Origin: Sphingopyxis sp. USTB-05
GTDB lineage: Bacteria; Pseudomonadota; Alphaproteobacteria; Sphingomonadales; Sphingomonadaceae
Direction of reading: 5' to 3'
DNA: 64,000 bases
NCBI RefSeq assembly: GCF_023822045.1
Contig: NZ_CP084712.1
Coordinates: 1,302,001-1,366,000, forward strand
Part shown: piece by piece, positions 28,654 to 37,705 of the stretch
How positions within the stretch are numbered: position 1 is the first letter of the stretch
Layout of the letters: each line of letters opens with the position of its first letter
The notes under the pieces: model-generated
What the model saw: only the letters and a program-made list of their open reading frames with translations
What the model was told of the DNA's origin: nothing
Database searches by the model: none
Position numbers and translations under genes: made by a program

Positions 28654-28911
28654 GCGACCCTCTCTCGCCCGGTGGGGATGTCGCGTCCAGTGTATGTCGC
28701 GGCGATTGGCTTACTGCGCCGATCAGGCCGCCCAATCCACCGATCGGGCAATTTGGTCTCAACTTCCCGCTAAACGGCGGTTTCTTGCGCGAACGCGCTG
28801 GCCCGATCCAACTGGAATATGGCCCGACCATCGCCGACACGCCAGCTTCGCATGATAGCTTGAGCATCGGATTTTCCTACCAATAGGCAATATCAAAATA
28901 GGGAGGCAAAA

Positions 28912-31101
28912 ATGGGCTTTGCATCGATCAGGCGGGTCGCCGCATGTGGCATCTCGATCCTGGCGTTGGGTCAGGCATCGGGCGCGTTGGCGCAGGAGGT
29001 CGACGACAATGAAATCGTCGTCACCGCGGCGAAGCGCGAACAGTCGGTTCGCGATGTCAGCGGTTCGGTGTCGGCGGTTAGCGAAGCGACGCTGCAAAAG
29101 CTCAACGCCCAAAGCCTCTCCGACTATATCACCCGCGTCCCGGGCGTCGTGTTCAACGACTATCAGCCAGGCAATTCAGAAGTCGTGATCCGCGGCATCG
29201 CCTCGACCACCTATCATGAAGCGAACCAGGCGACGACGGGCTATTATCTCAACGAACTGCCGCTTGGCGAACCGGGCTTCCCGCTCGTCATTCCCGACAT
29301 CGACGCATTCGACATCAGCCGCGTCGAGGTGCTGCGCGGACCGCAGGGTACATTGTTCGGATCCTCGTCGCTCGGCGGCGCGATCAATTATGTCGTGAAT
29401 GAGGCCGACCCGTCGAAATTCGACGCGGGTTTCGAAGGCATGGTGTCGACCACCAAGCGCGCGGGCGAGGCGAGCTATGCGGTGAAGGGAATGGTCAATG
29501 CCCCGCTGGTGACGGACAAGCTCGCGGTGCGCCTCGTCGCGCTCCAGCGCGTCGACGCCGGCTATCTGAACAGCCCCGGCATCGGCGACAAGGGCAGCAA
29601 CGATTTGCGGGTTCGAGGCCTGCGCGGGTCGATCGTCTTCACTCCGACCGAGACGACGCGCATTTCAGCGCTCAGCATGTATCAGGAATATGATCTCGAC
29701 GATCAGACCTATGTCTTCATCATCCCGGGCACCCGCAACTATACGCGGCCGAATACCGAGCGCGAGTATCAGGACAGCGATTTCCAGATGCACAGCCTGC
29801 GCGTTGAGCAGGATCTGGGGTTTGCGACGCTGACCGCGGTCGGCAGCTACACGAAGAAAAAGGCTAGCTCGCTGTTCGATTATGGTCTCGGCGCCTTTGA
29901 TCCGCGTACCGGGACGCCGCTTGTTGGCATCGGCTTCGGCAATTCGAACACTCGCTATGCCGAGGTCCGTCTCGCCTCGCCCGATGGCGGCCGTTTCCGC
30001 TGGCTCCTTGGCGCCAATTACACGCGCCTGAAGGGCTATGGCAACGATCGGCTGCGGTTGGAAGGCATCGCCGATTATGTCGATGCGAACCCCGGCGAGT
30101 TCGGCGGCCAGCCGAGCAGCGTGATCACGCCCGACGATTTCACCAGCCGCTCGACCTATCGCAACCATGTTACCGAAAAGGCGATTTTCGGCGAAATCAG
30201 CTATGACATCATCGACCAGCTGACGCTGACCCTCGGTGGCCGCCTGTTCGAATATCGCACGCGGGCGGAGGCGACGCTGGCGCCGAATATCGATCTTGTT
30301 CCGGCGTTCGATTATGCGCCGGCGGCGGACAAGCAGTCCGACTTCATTCCCAAGGCGTCGCTGACGTACAAGCCGAACGACGACTTCATGGTCTATGCGC
30401 TCTATTCGGAAGGCTTCCGTATCGGCGGGCTCAATGTCTTTGCGTTGCCCTATCCCGACTTACCGCAGTCGTTCGGCAGCGACACGACCAAAAACTATGA
30501 AGTCGGCACGCGCTTCGACCTGATCGACGGCACGCTGTCAGTCGATCTCACCGCATATCACATCGATTGGGGCAATATCCAGGCACGCCTCTTCACGCCC
30601 GATATCCGCGCCTACACCGTGAATGGCGCCGGGGCGAATATCGACGGGGTCGAACTCAGCCTGACAATGCGCCCGACGCGCGGCCTGACCTTCACTTCGA
30701 ACGTCTCGTACAATGATGCGCGGCTGTCGTCGCTGTTGCCCGACAGCTTCGCGCCCGGCGGCGGTTATGCCAAGGGATCGCGGTTGCCCGGTGCATCTGA
30801 ATGGATCCTGTCGAACTCGATCGATCTGACCCTCCCAGATTCGCCGCTGAAGCCGCGGATCGGCCTGTCGCACCGTTATATGTCGAGCGCCCCGGTGGCG
30901 TTCGGCGCGACGCTGGAAAAGGGCGATTTCCACGTCATCGACCTCAACGCCTCGGTGACGGTGAGCGACCGGATAGAACTCGGCCTGTTCGCGAAAAATC
31001 TGTTTAACCAGTACGGCATCTTGAACGCGCCTTTCTCGTTCGCGGGATCGGTCGCCCGTCCGCGCACGATCGGTGCGAGCGTAAGGTTTAGCCTGAACTG
31101 A
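28912..31101 (+). CDS. TonB-dependent receptor
   Basis: A 729-residue outer-membrane receptor. GGGAGG sits eight bases before the ATG. The signal peptide ends in GALAQ (about residue 26), then DDNEIVVTAAKREQSVRDV marks the plug start, with RVEVLRGPQGTLFGSSSLGG the conserved plug motif. The barrel ends in ASVRFSLN. It resembles iron-siderophore/pesticin-type receptors of sphingomonads, but the ligand is not evident; no Fur-box-like sequence was noticed in the 258 bases upstream. Confidence 0.92.
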   Translation: MGFASIRRVAACGISILALGQASGALAQEVDDNEIVVTAAKREQSVRDVSGSVSAVSEATLQKLNAQSLSDYITRVPGVVFNDYQPGNSEVVIRGIASTTYHEANQATTGYYLNELPLGEPGFPLVIPDIDAFDISRVEVLRGPQGTLFGSSSLGGAINYVVNEADPSKFDAGFEGMVSTTKRAGEASYAVKGMVNAPLVTDKLAVRLVALQRVDAGYLNSPGIGDKGSNDLRVRGLRGSIVFTPTETTRISALSMYQEYDLDDQTYVFIIPGTRNYTRPNTEREYQDSDFQMHSLRVEQDLGFATLTAVGSYTKKKASSLFDYGLGAFDPRTGTPLVGIGFGNSNTRYAEVRLASPDGGRFRWLLGANYTRLKGYGNDRLRLEGIADYVDANPGEFGGQPSSVITPDDFTSRSTYRNHVTEKAIFGEISYDIIDQLTLTLGGRLFEYRTRAEATLAPNIDLVPAFDYAPAADKQSDFIPKASLTYKPNDDFMVYALYSEGFRIGGLNVFALPYPDLPQSFGSDTTKNYEVGTRFDLIDGTLSVDLTAYHIDWGNIQARLFTPDIRAYTVNGAGANIDGVELSLTMRPTRGLTFTSNVSYNDARLSSLLPDSFAPGGGYAKGSRLPGASEWILSNSIDLTLPDSPLKPRIGLSHRYMSSAPVAFGATLEKGDFHVIDLNASVTVSDRIELGLFAKNLFNQYGILNAPFSFAGSVARPRTIGASVRFSLN

Positions 31102-31108
31102 GAATGAG

Positions 31109-31149
31109 AAAGGGCCGCCCCGGTCGGTCGAGCGGGGCGGCCCTTTTTG
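31109..31149 (+). terminator. Intrinsic terminator after the TonB receptor
   Basis: A 14-bp stem (AAAGGGCCGCCCCG with CGGGGCGGCCCTTT), 10-base loop and TTTTTGT on the 3' side, starting seven bases after the receptor stop. It can also serve the convergent operon ending at 31153. Confidence 0.9.
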
Positions 31150-31152
31150 TCT

Positions 31153-32160
31153 TCAGAAACCTGAGAGGAAAGCTGCGACGTTCTTGCCGAGATCGCCGAC
31201 GGCATAGCCGCCTTCCATCACGATCAGCGTCGGGACGCCAAGCGCCGCGATGCGCCCCGCCAACTCGACATAATCCTCACGCTCGAGTGCGAAGCTCGAA
31301 ATCGGATCGCTGCTGTGCGTATCGGCTCCGAACGACAAGACGAGGAATTTCGCCCCCCAATTCGAAATCGCCGCCAGCGCGGTGTCGAGCGCGGGCGCAT
31401 AGCTTTGCCCGTCGGTTCCTTGGGGGAGGGGGTGGTTTTGGGTGGTGCCATGGCCTTCGTTGTCGCCTATTTCGTCGGCGTGGCCCCAATAGAAGGGGTA
31501 GTCGGTGCGGGGGTCGGCGTGGATCGAGGCGAAGAAGATGCTGGGATCTTCGTAGAAGATGTCCTGCGTGCCATTGCCGTGATGATAGTCGATGTCGAGG
31601 ATCGCGACCGGCCCCAGCCCCCGATTATGCGCCTCGCGCGCGGCGATCGCCGCGTTGTTGAGGTAGCAATAGCCGCCCATATAGTCGCGCCCGGCGTGAT
31701 GGCCCGGCGGGCGGCACAGCGCAAAGGCATGAGCATCGCCGCTGGTCGCGAGATGATCGAGCGCGGTGAGCGCGCCCTGCGCCGACCAATAGGCCGATTC
31801 CCACGTGCCCGCCGCAATCGGCGTTCCGGCGTCATAGCTGTAGGCGCCGAGATCGGCGTCGATGCGCCCGAAGCCCAGTGGACGCCGGCGCCGGATCGGG
31901 AAGGTGTAGCCGATGGCGTCGCCATTGCGTCCGGCGGCGAGCCAGTCGCGATGCGCGCGTTCGAGGAAGGCGAGATAATCGGCGTCATGCACCGCAAGCA
32001 GCGGCGCCATGCCGAAATCGCGAACCGGGTTCCAGTCGTCGAATTGTTCGACGATCGAGCGCGGCCGTTCGACATTCTCGGCATAGGGCACCCAGTCGCC
32101 GTTGTGCAGTTCGCGCAGCGGTGCGTGGGCGGTCTGACGATCATCGAAGAAAAGCTTCAC
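31153..32160 (-). CDS. Histone-deacetylase-family hydrolase (acetylpolyamine amidohydrolase-like)
   Basis: A 335-residue zinc hydrolase of the HDAC/APAH superfamily that removes acetyl groups from amines. Active-site motifs are intact: CRPPGHHAG (about 144-152), the zinc-binding DIDYHHGNGTQDIF (about 185-198), the second zinc Asp in FGADTHSSDP, and MEGGYAV with the catalytic Tyr. The GTG at 32160 overlaps the PaiB-like stop (GTGA). The upstream ATG at 32184 would give eight odd extra residues. With PaiB next door, acetylated polyamines are a reasonable substrate guess. Confidence 0.87.
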   Translation of the reverse strand: MKLFFDDRQTAHAPLRELHNGDWVPYAENVERPRSIVEQFDDWNPVRDFGMAPLLAVHDADYLAFLERAHRDWLAAGRNGDAIGYTFPIRRRRPLGFGRIDADLGAYSYDAGTPIAAGTWESAYWSAQGALTALDHLATSGDAHAFALCRPPGHHAGRDYMGGYCYLNNAAIAAREAHNRGLGPVAILDIDYHHGNGTQDIFYEDPSIFFASIHADPRTDYPFYWGHADEIGDNEGHGTTQNHPLPQGTDGQSYAPALDTALAAISNWGAKFLVLSFGADTHSSDPISSFALEREDYVELAGRIAALGVPTLIVMEGGYAVGDLGKNVAAFLSGF

Positions 32161-32735
32161 GTCCGGGCCTGTCCTTCCATCCATTCCACCAGCGTCCGGT
32201 CGGCGTGACCTGCGACGATTTCACCAAAGCCCTGCGGGCTTTCATCCTGACCCAGCTTGAAGCTGTGCTCCGCCGAACGGACGTGAGCGCGAAAGGCGAT
32301 GATCTGGTCGAGCATCGTCTCATAGCGCCCGCCAAGGCTCGCTGTCGACCAGGCGCCATCTTCCAGCTTTTCGACGAGCCGCTCGATTGCATCGCTCGTT
32401 TCGCCCTCGACGAACTCGATGTCGACGGTGAAGCGCAGCACCGCATAATTCCAGGTCGGGGCCCAGTCGGGTTTCGAAAGCAAATTCGTCGGCACGTAGC
32501 CGGCGGGCCCGTTGAAGAGGATCAGCCCGCGCGGATCGGCGGTAAAATCGGCGACGAGCGGATTGCGGCGCGAGCAATGGCCGAAGAGCGCGACGACCGC
32601 GCCGCTGTCGTCAGTCTCGGCAATCAGCGGCAGCGGGCTCGCGTGGAAATCGCGCGAGACGAGCCAGGCGAGCGGGTAGTCGGCGACCAACTGCGCGATG
32701 TCGGCGGCGCCGCGCGGGGAGTAGAGGCTTGTCAT
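32157..32735 (-). CDS. PaiB-like FMN-binding protein / negative regulator
   Basis: A 192-residue member of the PaiB family (FMN-binding split barrel). Typical features are MYxPxxF-like opening (here MTSLYSPRGA), HASPLPLI, the GHCSRRNPLV motif (about residues 52-61), FNGPAGYVPTNLLSK and the late WSTASLGGRYETML. In Bacillus, PaiA/PaiB modulate sporulation genes and PaiA acetylates polyamines. It overlaps the genes on both sides by four bases, so all three are one operon. Confidence 0.88.
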   Translation of the reverse strand: MTSLYSPRGAADIAQLVADYPLAWLVSRDFHASPLPLIAETDDSGAVVALFGHCSRRNPLVADFTADPRGLILFNGPAGYVPTNLLSKPDWAPTWNYAVLRFTVDIEFVEGETSDAIERLVEKLEDGAWSTASLGGRYETMLDQIIAFRAHVRSAEHSFKLGQDESPQGFGEIVAGHADRTLVEWMEGQART

Positions 32736-33688
32736 GCCCCGACGATATCACGGATCCAGACGGCCTGCTCGTCGAGCGCGCGGCCCGCGAGCGGGGCGAT
32801 CGATGCGGCTTCCAGAAAGCTGTGCGTGGCGCCGCGATAGGTGACGGCGCGCGTCGGCACGCCGGCGGCTTTAAGTTTGCTTGCGAAGGCGTCGTTGCAG
32901 TCGGCGAGGATGTCGCAGTCGGCAATGGCGAGGAAGGACGGAGGCATGCCCGACAGATCGGCGCGCAGCGGGGCGACGAGCGGATCGGCGAGCTGGTCGG
33001 GCGTGTCGATGTAGTTGGCCCAGAATATGTCCATCTCGTCGGCTTCCAACGAATAGTCCCCTGCGCCGAAGCGCGCGTAGCTGGGGGTATGTTCGGGGGC
33101 GAAGGCGCCATAGTTGAGCAGCATGGCGATCGGGAGCGGGCGCCCGCGCTGGCGCTGCAAAAGGCAGGTCGCGGCCGACAGGTTGGCGCCGGCAGAGTCG
33201 CCGCCGATCAGGACGCGTCCGGCATCGAGGTTCAGCGCGTCCGCCTGGACCGCGATCCAGTCGAGCGCCGCCGCGCATTCTTCGAGCGCGACCGGGAACT
33301 TGCTCTCGGGTGACAGGCTGTAATCGATGCCGAGCACTGCGATGCCCGCGCGCGCGGCATATTCGCGCATCAGCCGGTCGTGCGTGTCGATGCTGAACAA
33401 TGTCCAGCCGCCGCCATGAATATAAAGCATGACGGGCAACTTCACGTCGGCGACCGGCCGGTGAAGCCGCAGGCGGACGCCGCCCATGTCGATTTCGCGA
33501 CTCTCCGCCATTATCGGGCCACCCTCACGCCATGGTTTGCGGACGCGTTCGGCGACGGCGCGCCGCGAGGCCATGCTCGCGCCTTCGGGCGCGCCATGCT
33601 CTGCATAAGCGGCGTTGATCGCGTCGACAAAGCGCCGGATATCGGGGTCGGCCATGTCGTTCTGCATGGCATCCAGGCCCTTTGACAT
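32732..33688 (-). CDS. Alpha/beta hydrolase, hormone-sensitive-lipase (HSL) family esterase
   Basis: A hydrolase of 318 residues from the chosen start. It shows the oxyanion-hole HGGGW (about 90-94), nucleophile elbow GGDSAGAN (about 163-170), Asp in CDILADCNDAF and His in GATHSFLE. An in-frame ATG exists at 33748; the one at 33688 is preferred because AAGGAT lies nine bases upstream. First gene of the operon with PaiB-like and APAH-like genes. The substrate is unknown; small acyl esters are usual for the family. Confidence 0.85.
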   Translation of the reverse strand: MSKGLDAMQNDMADPDIRRFVDAINAAYAEHGAPEGASMASRRAVAERVRKPWREGGPIMAESREIDMGGVRLRLHRPVADVKLPVMLYIHGGGWTLFSIDTHDRLMREYAARAGIAVLGIDYSLSPESKFPVALEECAAALDWIAVQADALNLDAGRVLIGGDSAGANLSAATCLLQRQRGRPLPIAMLLNYGAFAPEHTPSYARFGAGDYSLEADEMDIFWANYIDTPDQLADPLVAPLRADLSGMPPSFLAIADCDILADCNDAFASKLKAAGVPTRAVTYRGATHSFLEAASIAPLAGRALDEQAVWIRDIVGA

Positions 33689-33864
33689 ATTTCGCAAATC
33701 CTTCTCGAAACGATCCTTGATCGCCTGATAGCTGCTACGCACGCGCATCTATCGCACGTTCGGGCCAATCACCGCGCCGGACAGGCCAGTGGACGCATCG
33801 CCGCTGGTCAGGGGCACGCGCGGCCTATATTGTACATTTGACTAGGGCTTGCGAGAATTGGGCC

Positions 33865-34620
33865 ATGAAGCACAGTGTCGATGTTCTGACGAACGACCGT
33901 CCGGTCATTGCGCTGCAGGATGAATATCCTGCGGGCTTCGTCGATCCAATGCACAGCCACGACCATATTCAGATCCTCTATGCCTCGGCCGGAGTCATGT
34001 CGGTCCGTACGCCCGAAACCAGCTTTGTGATCCCGCCGCAGCGCGCGGTATGGCTGCCCGCGGGAACAAGGCACGAAGTCGCGTGCCGCGGCCCGGTGTC
34101 GCTTCGCACGCTTTACCTGCCGTGTAGCGGCGAGACTGGGCACGAGTGCCGCGTCTTTGAAGTGTCCAACCTGGTGAAGTCGTTGATCCTCGAGGTTGTC
34201 GATTTCCCTGCACTCTATGACGTCGATGGGCGCGAGGGGCGGATTATCGGCCTGCTGCTCGACGAAATCGGCCGCATGCCGAACGCGCCCTATCAGGTTT
34301 CGATGCCGTCGAACCCGCGCCTTCTTCGCGTTTGCAACGCGATCATCGCCGACCCGTCGGACCCGCGCGACATCGACGATTGGGCCGCGCTCGCGGCGAT
34401 GGGGCGGCGCACTTTCACGCGCAGTTTCAAGCAGGAAACGGGAATGGGGCTTGCCGTCTGGCGGCAGCAGGTCCGCCTGATGGAGGCCTTGTCGATGCTC
34501 GCCGCGGGCGCGTCGATCACGCAGGTCACCTATGACGTCGGCTATGACAGCCCCAGCGGGTTCGCCGCGATGTTCCGCCGCGCCTTTGGCGTGCCGCCGA
34601 GCCAGTATCTGAAACACTGA
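33865..34620 (+). CDS. AraC family transcriptional regulator
   Basis: A 251-residue regulator with an N-terminal cupin sensor domain (MHSHDHIQILYA near residue 31, PAGTRHEVACRG near 68) and a C-terminal double helix-turn-helix (about 150-250) ending in YDVGYDSPSGFAAMFRRAFGVPPSQYL, split here as a family signature. The ATG at 33865 is chosen over an in-frame TTG at 33838. It is divergent from the esterase operon and may control it. The effector is unknown. Confidence 0.9.
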   Translation: MKHSVDVLTNDRPVIALQDEYPAGFVDPMHSHDHIQILYASAGVMSVRTPETSFVIPPQRAVWLPAGTRHEVACRGPVSLRTLYLPCSGETGHECRVFEVSNLVKSLILEVVDFPALYDVDGREGRIIGLLLDEIGRMPNAPYQVSMPSNPRLLRVCNAIIADPSDPRDIDDWAALAAMGRRTFTRSFKQETGMGLAVWRQQVRLMEALSMLAAGASITQVTYDVGYDSPSGFAAMFRRAFGVPPSQYLKH

Positions 34621-34633
34621 CGCCGCTCCGGCG

Positions 34634-35116
34634 TCAGGAGGACAGGGGGGCACGCTTCTCGGTCGTTCGCGCCCACTCGGCAAGGTGCCCATGCCGTTTG
34701 ATCGTCTTGAGGCAGACGACCGTCTTTAACCGCTGGACACCGGGAAGCTTCGACAGATTGTGACGCAGCAATTCGTCGAGATGGTCCGCCGAGCGCGCGA
34801 ATATCTTGAGCAGATAGTCGCTCTCGCCCGCAGTCGTGTGGCATTCGACGACGGCAGGGTGCGCGAGTACCGCCGCTTCGAACTCGATGTGCGCGTCGAA
34901 GCGGATCTGCACCTCGACGAAACTTTGCACCGCGAGTCCAATCGCGATCGGATCGACCCGCGCGGCATAGCCCTCGATCACGCCGCTCTCTTCGAGATTC
35001 TTGACCCGCGACCAGCAGGGCGATTTTGACAGGCCGATCTGCTCGCCCAGGTCGGCGTAGGATTGCCGACCGTCGCGTTCGAGTTCAGCAATAATCTTCC
35101 AGTCCAGCTTGTCCAT
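34634..35116 (-). CDS. Lrp/AsnC family transcriptional regulator
   Basis: A 160-residue feast/famine regulator. The N-terminal helix-turn-helix reads LDWKIIAELERDGR, ADLGEQIGLSKSPCWSRVKNLEESG; the RAM ligand-binding domain follows (about 65-150) with VECHTTAGESDYLLKI. The start at 35116 has AGGGCGG before it. It is divergent from the aromatic amino acid hydroxylase gene, the common arrangement for a Phe/Tyr/Trp-responsive activator of this operon. It likely binds the repeats at 35151-35215. Confidence 0.93.
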   Translation of the reverse strand: MDKLDWKIIAELERDGRQSYADLGEQIGLSKSPCWSRVKNLEESGVIEGYAARVDPIAIGLAVQSFVEVQIRFDAHIEFEAAVLAHPAVVECHTTAGESDYLLKIFARSADHLDELLRHNLSKLPGVQRLKTVVCLKTIKRHGHLAEWARTTEKRAPLSS

Positions 35117-35150
35117 GCGTTCCGCCCTGAATCGGTTTTTGACGATAATC

Positions 35151-35215
35151 AGGATAGACCATCCTAATGTGAAGAACAATTTCCTGATATTTTTATGTTT
35201 TGAAGAACGATTGCC
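35151..35215 (+). promoter_or_regulatory. Candidate Lrp/AsnC binding region of the aromatic amino acid operon
   Basis: AT-rich for this genome. It holds a short palindrome (AGGAT-agacc-ATCCT, 35151-35165) and two direct repeats, TGAAGAACAATTTCC at 35170-35184 and TGAAGAACGATTGCC at 35201-35215, 31 bases apart (about three helical turns, same DNA face). Lrp-type octamers bind such phased sites. Binding is inference. Confidence 0.5.
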
Positions 35216-35304
35216 AATTTTCCGTGATCTCTTCGCGTGAAATCCGCACAATGTTCGCGCGGCGCCGCGCTATCTCTTCGATCCGAAGGTTTGGAGAGAG
35301 ACCG

Positions 35305-36177
35305 ATGGCCGCGACACATATTTTCGATGCACCGCCCGAAGGTGTCGCGGCCGATTGGACGATGCCACAAAACTGGCGTGGCTTTACCGCCGGGCAGCAT
35401 AAAACCTGGCGGACCCTGTTCGACCAACAGTCGGCGGCGCTGGATGGCTATGCATGTCGGTCGTTCCTCGAAGGCCTTGAGATTCTGCGCAAGCTGAAAC
35501 CGGGAGTTCCCGATTTCGCCGAGCTCAATGCTTTGCTGAAACCCGCATCGGGATGGGAGGTGGTCGCGGTGCCCGGCTGGATCCCGAACGAACCCTTTTT
35601 CGAGCATCTTGCCAACAAACGCTTTCCCGCCGCCAATTTCGTCCGCCCGCCCGAGCAGATCGCGTACAGCGAAGAACCCGATATGTTTCATGACATATTC
35701 GGGCATATTCCAATGCTGACCGATCCGGCGTTTTCAGATTTTCTGGTCGCTTATGGCCAAGCGGGGCTACGTGCCGAGAAGCTGGGGGCGGCGGATTATC
35801 TTGGGCGCTTGTGGCTCTATACGGTCGAGTTCGGCCTGGTCGTCGAAGACGGCGAGCTCCGTGCTTTTGGCGGCGGCCTGATGTCGAGCCTTGCCGAGAC
35901 GGTGTCGGCGCTGACGTCGCCCGAACCGCAACGCATCTGGCTGGATATCGAACGCGTGATGCGTACGCGGTATAATTTCGATGAATTCCAGCAGACCTAT
36001 TTCGTCGTCGAGGGTTTCGAGGCGTTGCTGCGCGCGACCGAGGAAACCGACTTCGCCGGCATCTATCGGAAAATTGCCGGCGAACCGGCGCTTGACCCTG
36101 GGGATGCCTGGCGCAGCGATGTCGCCTATGAAGGGGATCGGCCGGCCGCGCCGGCAAGCGGAGAGGCATCCCTATGA
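35305..36177 (+). CDS. phhA: Pterin-dependent aromatic amino acid hydroxylase (phenylalanine 4-monooxygenase family)
   Basis: A 290-residue monomer-type bacterial hydroxylase, normally converting phenylalanine to tyrosine with tetrahydropterin and oxygen. The iron site is in MFHDIFGHIPML (two His, about residues 133-138) and VEFGLV (Glu about 177). GWIPNEPFF and the RRFPAANFVR-like segment KRFPAANFVRPPEQIAY are also conserved. GGAGAGAG precedes the ATG at 35305. The gene overlaps the tryptophan dioxygenase gene by four bases, so a role on tryptophan (5-hydroxylation) rather than, or besides, phenylalanine should be considered. Substrate choice cannot be read from the sequence with confidence. 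Confidence 0.92.
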   Translation: MAATHIFDAPPEGVAADWTMPQNWRGFTAGQHKTWRTLFDQQSAALDGYACRSFLEGLEILRKLKPGVPDFAELNALLKPASGWEVVAVPGWIPNEPFFEHLANKRFPAANFVRPPEQIAYSEEPDMFHDIFGHIPMLTDPAFSDFLVAYGQAGLRAEKLGAADYLGRLWLYTVEFGLVVEDGELRAFGGGLMSSLAETVSALTSPEPQRIWLDIERVMRTRYNFDEFQQTYFVVEGFEALLRATEETDFAGIYRKIAGEPALDPGDAWRSDVAYEGDRPAAPASGEASL

Positions 36178-37079
36178 TCAGGCAGACGAGCGACGGCGGC
36201 ACCGATATTTTCGAAACCGAGATCGACGGCGAGACGATCCAGTGGGACAATGGCCTGACCTATGCGCGGCACCTGCAGACCGCGCAATTGCTGTCGGCGC
36301 AAGTGCCGGTGTCGGACAAGCCCGACGAGATGCTGTTCATCATCATGCACCAGACGATGGAGCTGTGGCTAAAGCTGGTACTGCACGAGGGGCGGCTGGT
36401 TTATGATGCGATCAAGGCCGACCGGCTGGAGATTGCGGGCAAGGGGCTCGACCGGATCGCGACGATCCAGCGGCATATGATCCATAGCTGGGAAGTGCTC
36501 GCGACGCTGACCCCGCACGATTTTCTGACCTTTCGCGGTTTCCTGCGCCGCGCCTCCGGGTTCCAGTCGCAGCAATATCGCGAGCTTGAATATCTGCTCG
36601 GCAACAAGCGCGAGGATATGATGATCGTCCACAAGGACGATCCGCAAGCGACCGCGCGGTTGCGCGCCGCATTCGAGGCGCCGTCGCTCTATGACGAGTT
36701 GCTGAAGCTGCTCGCGCGGCGCGGGTTTGCCATTCCCGCCGATCATCTGGAGCGCGACTGGACCAAGCCCTACGAAGCCTCTGAAGCGGTCGAGAAGGCG
36801 TGGCTTGCGATCTATACCGATCCCGAGCGACATTGGGATCTCTACACGCTCGCCGAGAAGATCACGGCGCTCGAATATTATTTCCAGGAATGGCGCTTCA
36901 AGCACATGAAGACCGTCGCGCGTGTGATCGGGCACAAGCCGGGGACGGGTGGCTCATCGGGAGTCAATTATCTCGTCAAGGCGCTGAGCCTCAGCTTCTT
37001 TCCCGAGCTCTGGTCGATGCGGACGGAGATGACCGCGCCGCGTGAGGGCGGTGATTATGCCGAAGGGAAGGGCGCATGA
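36174..37079 (+). CDS. kynA: Tryptophan 2,3-dioxygenase
   Basis: Heme enzyme opening the indole ring of tryptophan to N-formylkynurenine. The 301 residues start with IQWDNGLTYARHLQTAQLLS, include DEMLFIIMHQTMELWLKLVLHE (conserved His in MHQTMELW, about residues 61-68) and the RSGFQS-like loop seen here as RASGFQSQQYRELEYLLG. The distal helix carries HMIHSWEVL. The C terminus has the GTGGSSG loop. Length is normal for the bacterial enzyme. Overlaps neighbours by four bases on both sides. Confidence 0.97.
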   Translation: MIRQTSDGGTDIFETEIDGETIQWDNGLTYARHLQTAQLLSAQVPVSDKPDEMLFIIMHQTMELWLKLVLHEGRLVYDAIKADRLEIAGKGLDRIATIQRHMIHSWEVLATLTPHDFLTFRGFLRRASGFQSQQYRELEYLLGNKREDMMIVHKDDPQATARLRAAFEAPSLYDELLKLLARRGFAIPADHLERDWTKPYEASEAVEKAWLAIYTDPERHWDLYTLAEKITALEYYFQEWRFKHMKTVARVIGHKPGTGGSSGVNYLVKALSLSFFPELWSMRTEMTAPREGGDYAEGKGA

Positions 37080-37705
37080 GCCGGATCTGGGATATTTCAC
37101 AGCCGCTGCACGCCGCGGTGCCGGTGTGGCCGGGCGAGCCGGCCTTTGCGCTCCACAATCATGCGGTGATCGGCGACGGCTGTCCGGTCAATGTCGGCGG
37201 CATTTTCACGCCGCTGCACGCGGGCACGCACGGCGATGCGCCGCTGCATTATGCCAATGACGGTGCTTCGTCGGCCGATTGCGATCTTGATGCCTATATC
37301 GGCCCATGCGTGCTGCTCGACATGCGTCATGCGCGCGGACGGGTCGAGATTGCCGACGTGAACTGGGGTGCGATCGAGAGCGCCGAGCGCGTGTTGCTGC
37401 GGACCTATGAGCAATTCCCGCACGACCAATGGGATTCGGATTTCACCGCCATCGCCAGCGACGTGATTGCGCGGCTGGGTTCGATGGGGGTGCGGCTGAT
37501 CGGCACCGACGCCGCCTCGCTCGACCCCGAACAGTCGAAGACGCTCGATGCGCATCAGGCGGTGAAGGCGGCCGATATGCGGATATTGGAGGGACTGGTG
37601 CTCGATGACGTGCCGCCCGGCCGGTACGAGCTCGTCGCGCTGCCGCTCCGCATCGTCGGCGCCGACGCCAGTCCGGTGCGCGCCATCCTGAGGGAAATCG
37701 CATGA
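37076..37705 (+). CDS. kynB: Kynurenine formamidase (KynB, cyclase family)
   Basis: Zinc-dependent hydrolase turning N-formylkynurenine into kynurenine and formate. The 209 residues begin MSRIWDISQPLHAAVPVWPG and carry the family metal motif HAGTHGDAPLH (about residues 47-57). GTDAASLDPEQSK near residue 143 is also typical of KynB. Coupled by ATGA overlaps to kynA and kynU. Confidence 0.96.
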   Translation: MSRIWDISQPLHAAVPVWPGEPAFALHNHAVIGDGCPVNVGGIFTPLHAGTHGDAPLHYANDGASSADCDLDAYIGPCVLLDMRHARGRVEIADVNWGAIESAERVLLRTYEQFPHDQWDSDFTAIASDVIARLGSMGVRLIGTDAASLDPEQSKTLDAHQAVKAADMRILEGLVLDDVPPGRYELVALPLRIVGADASPVRAILREIA

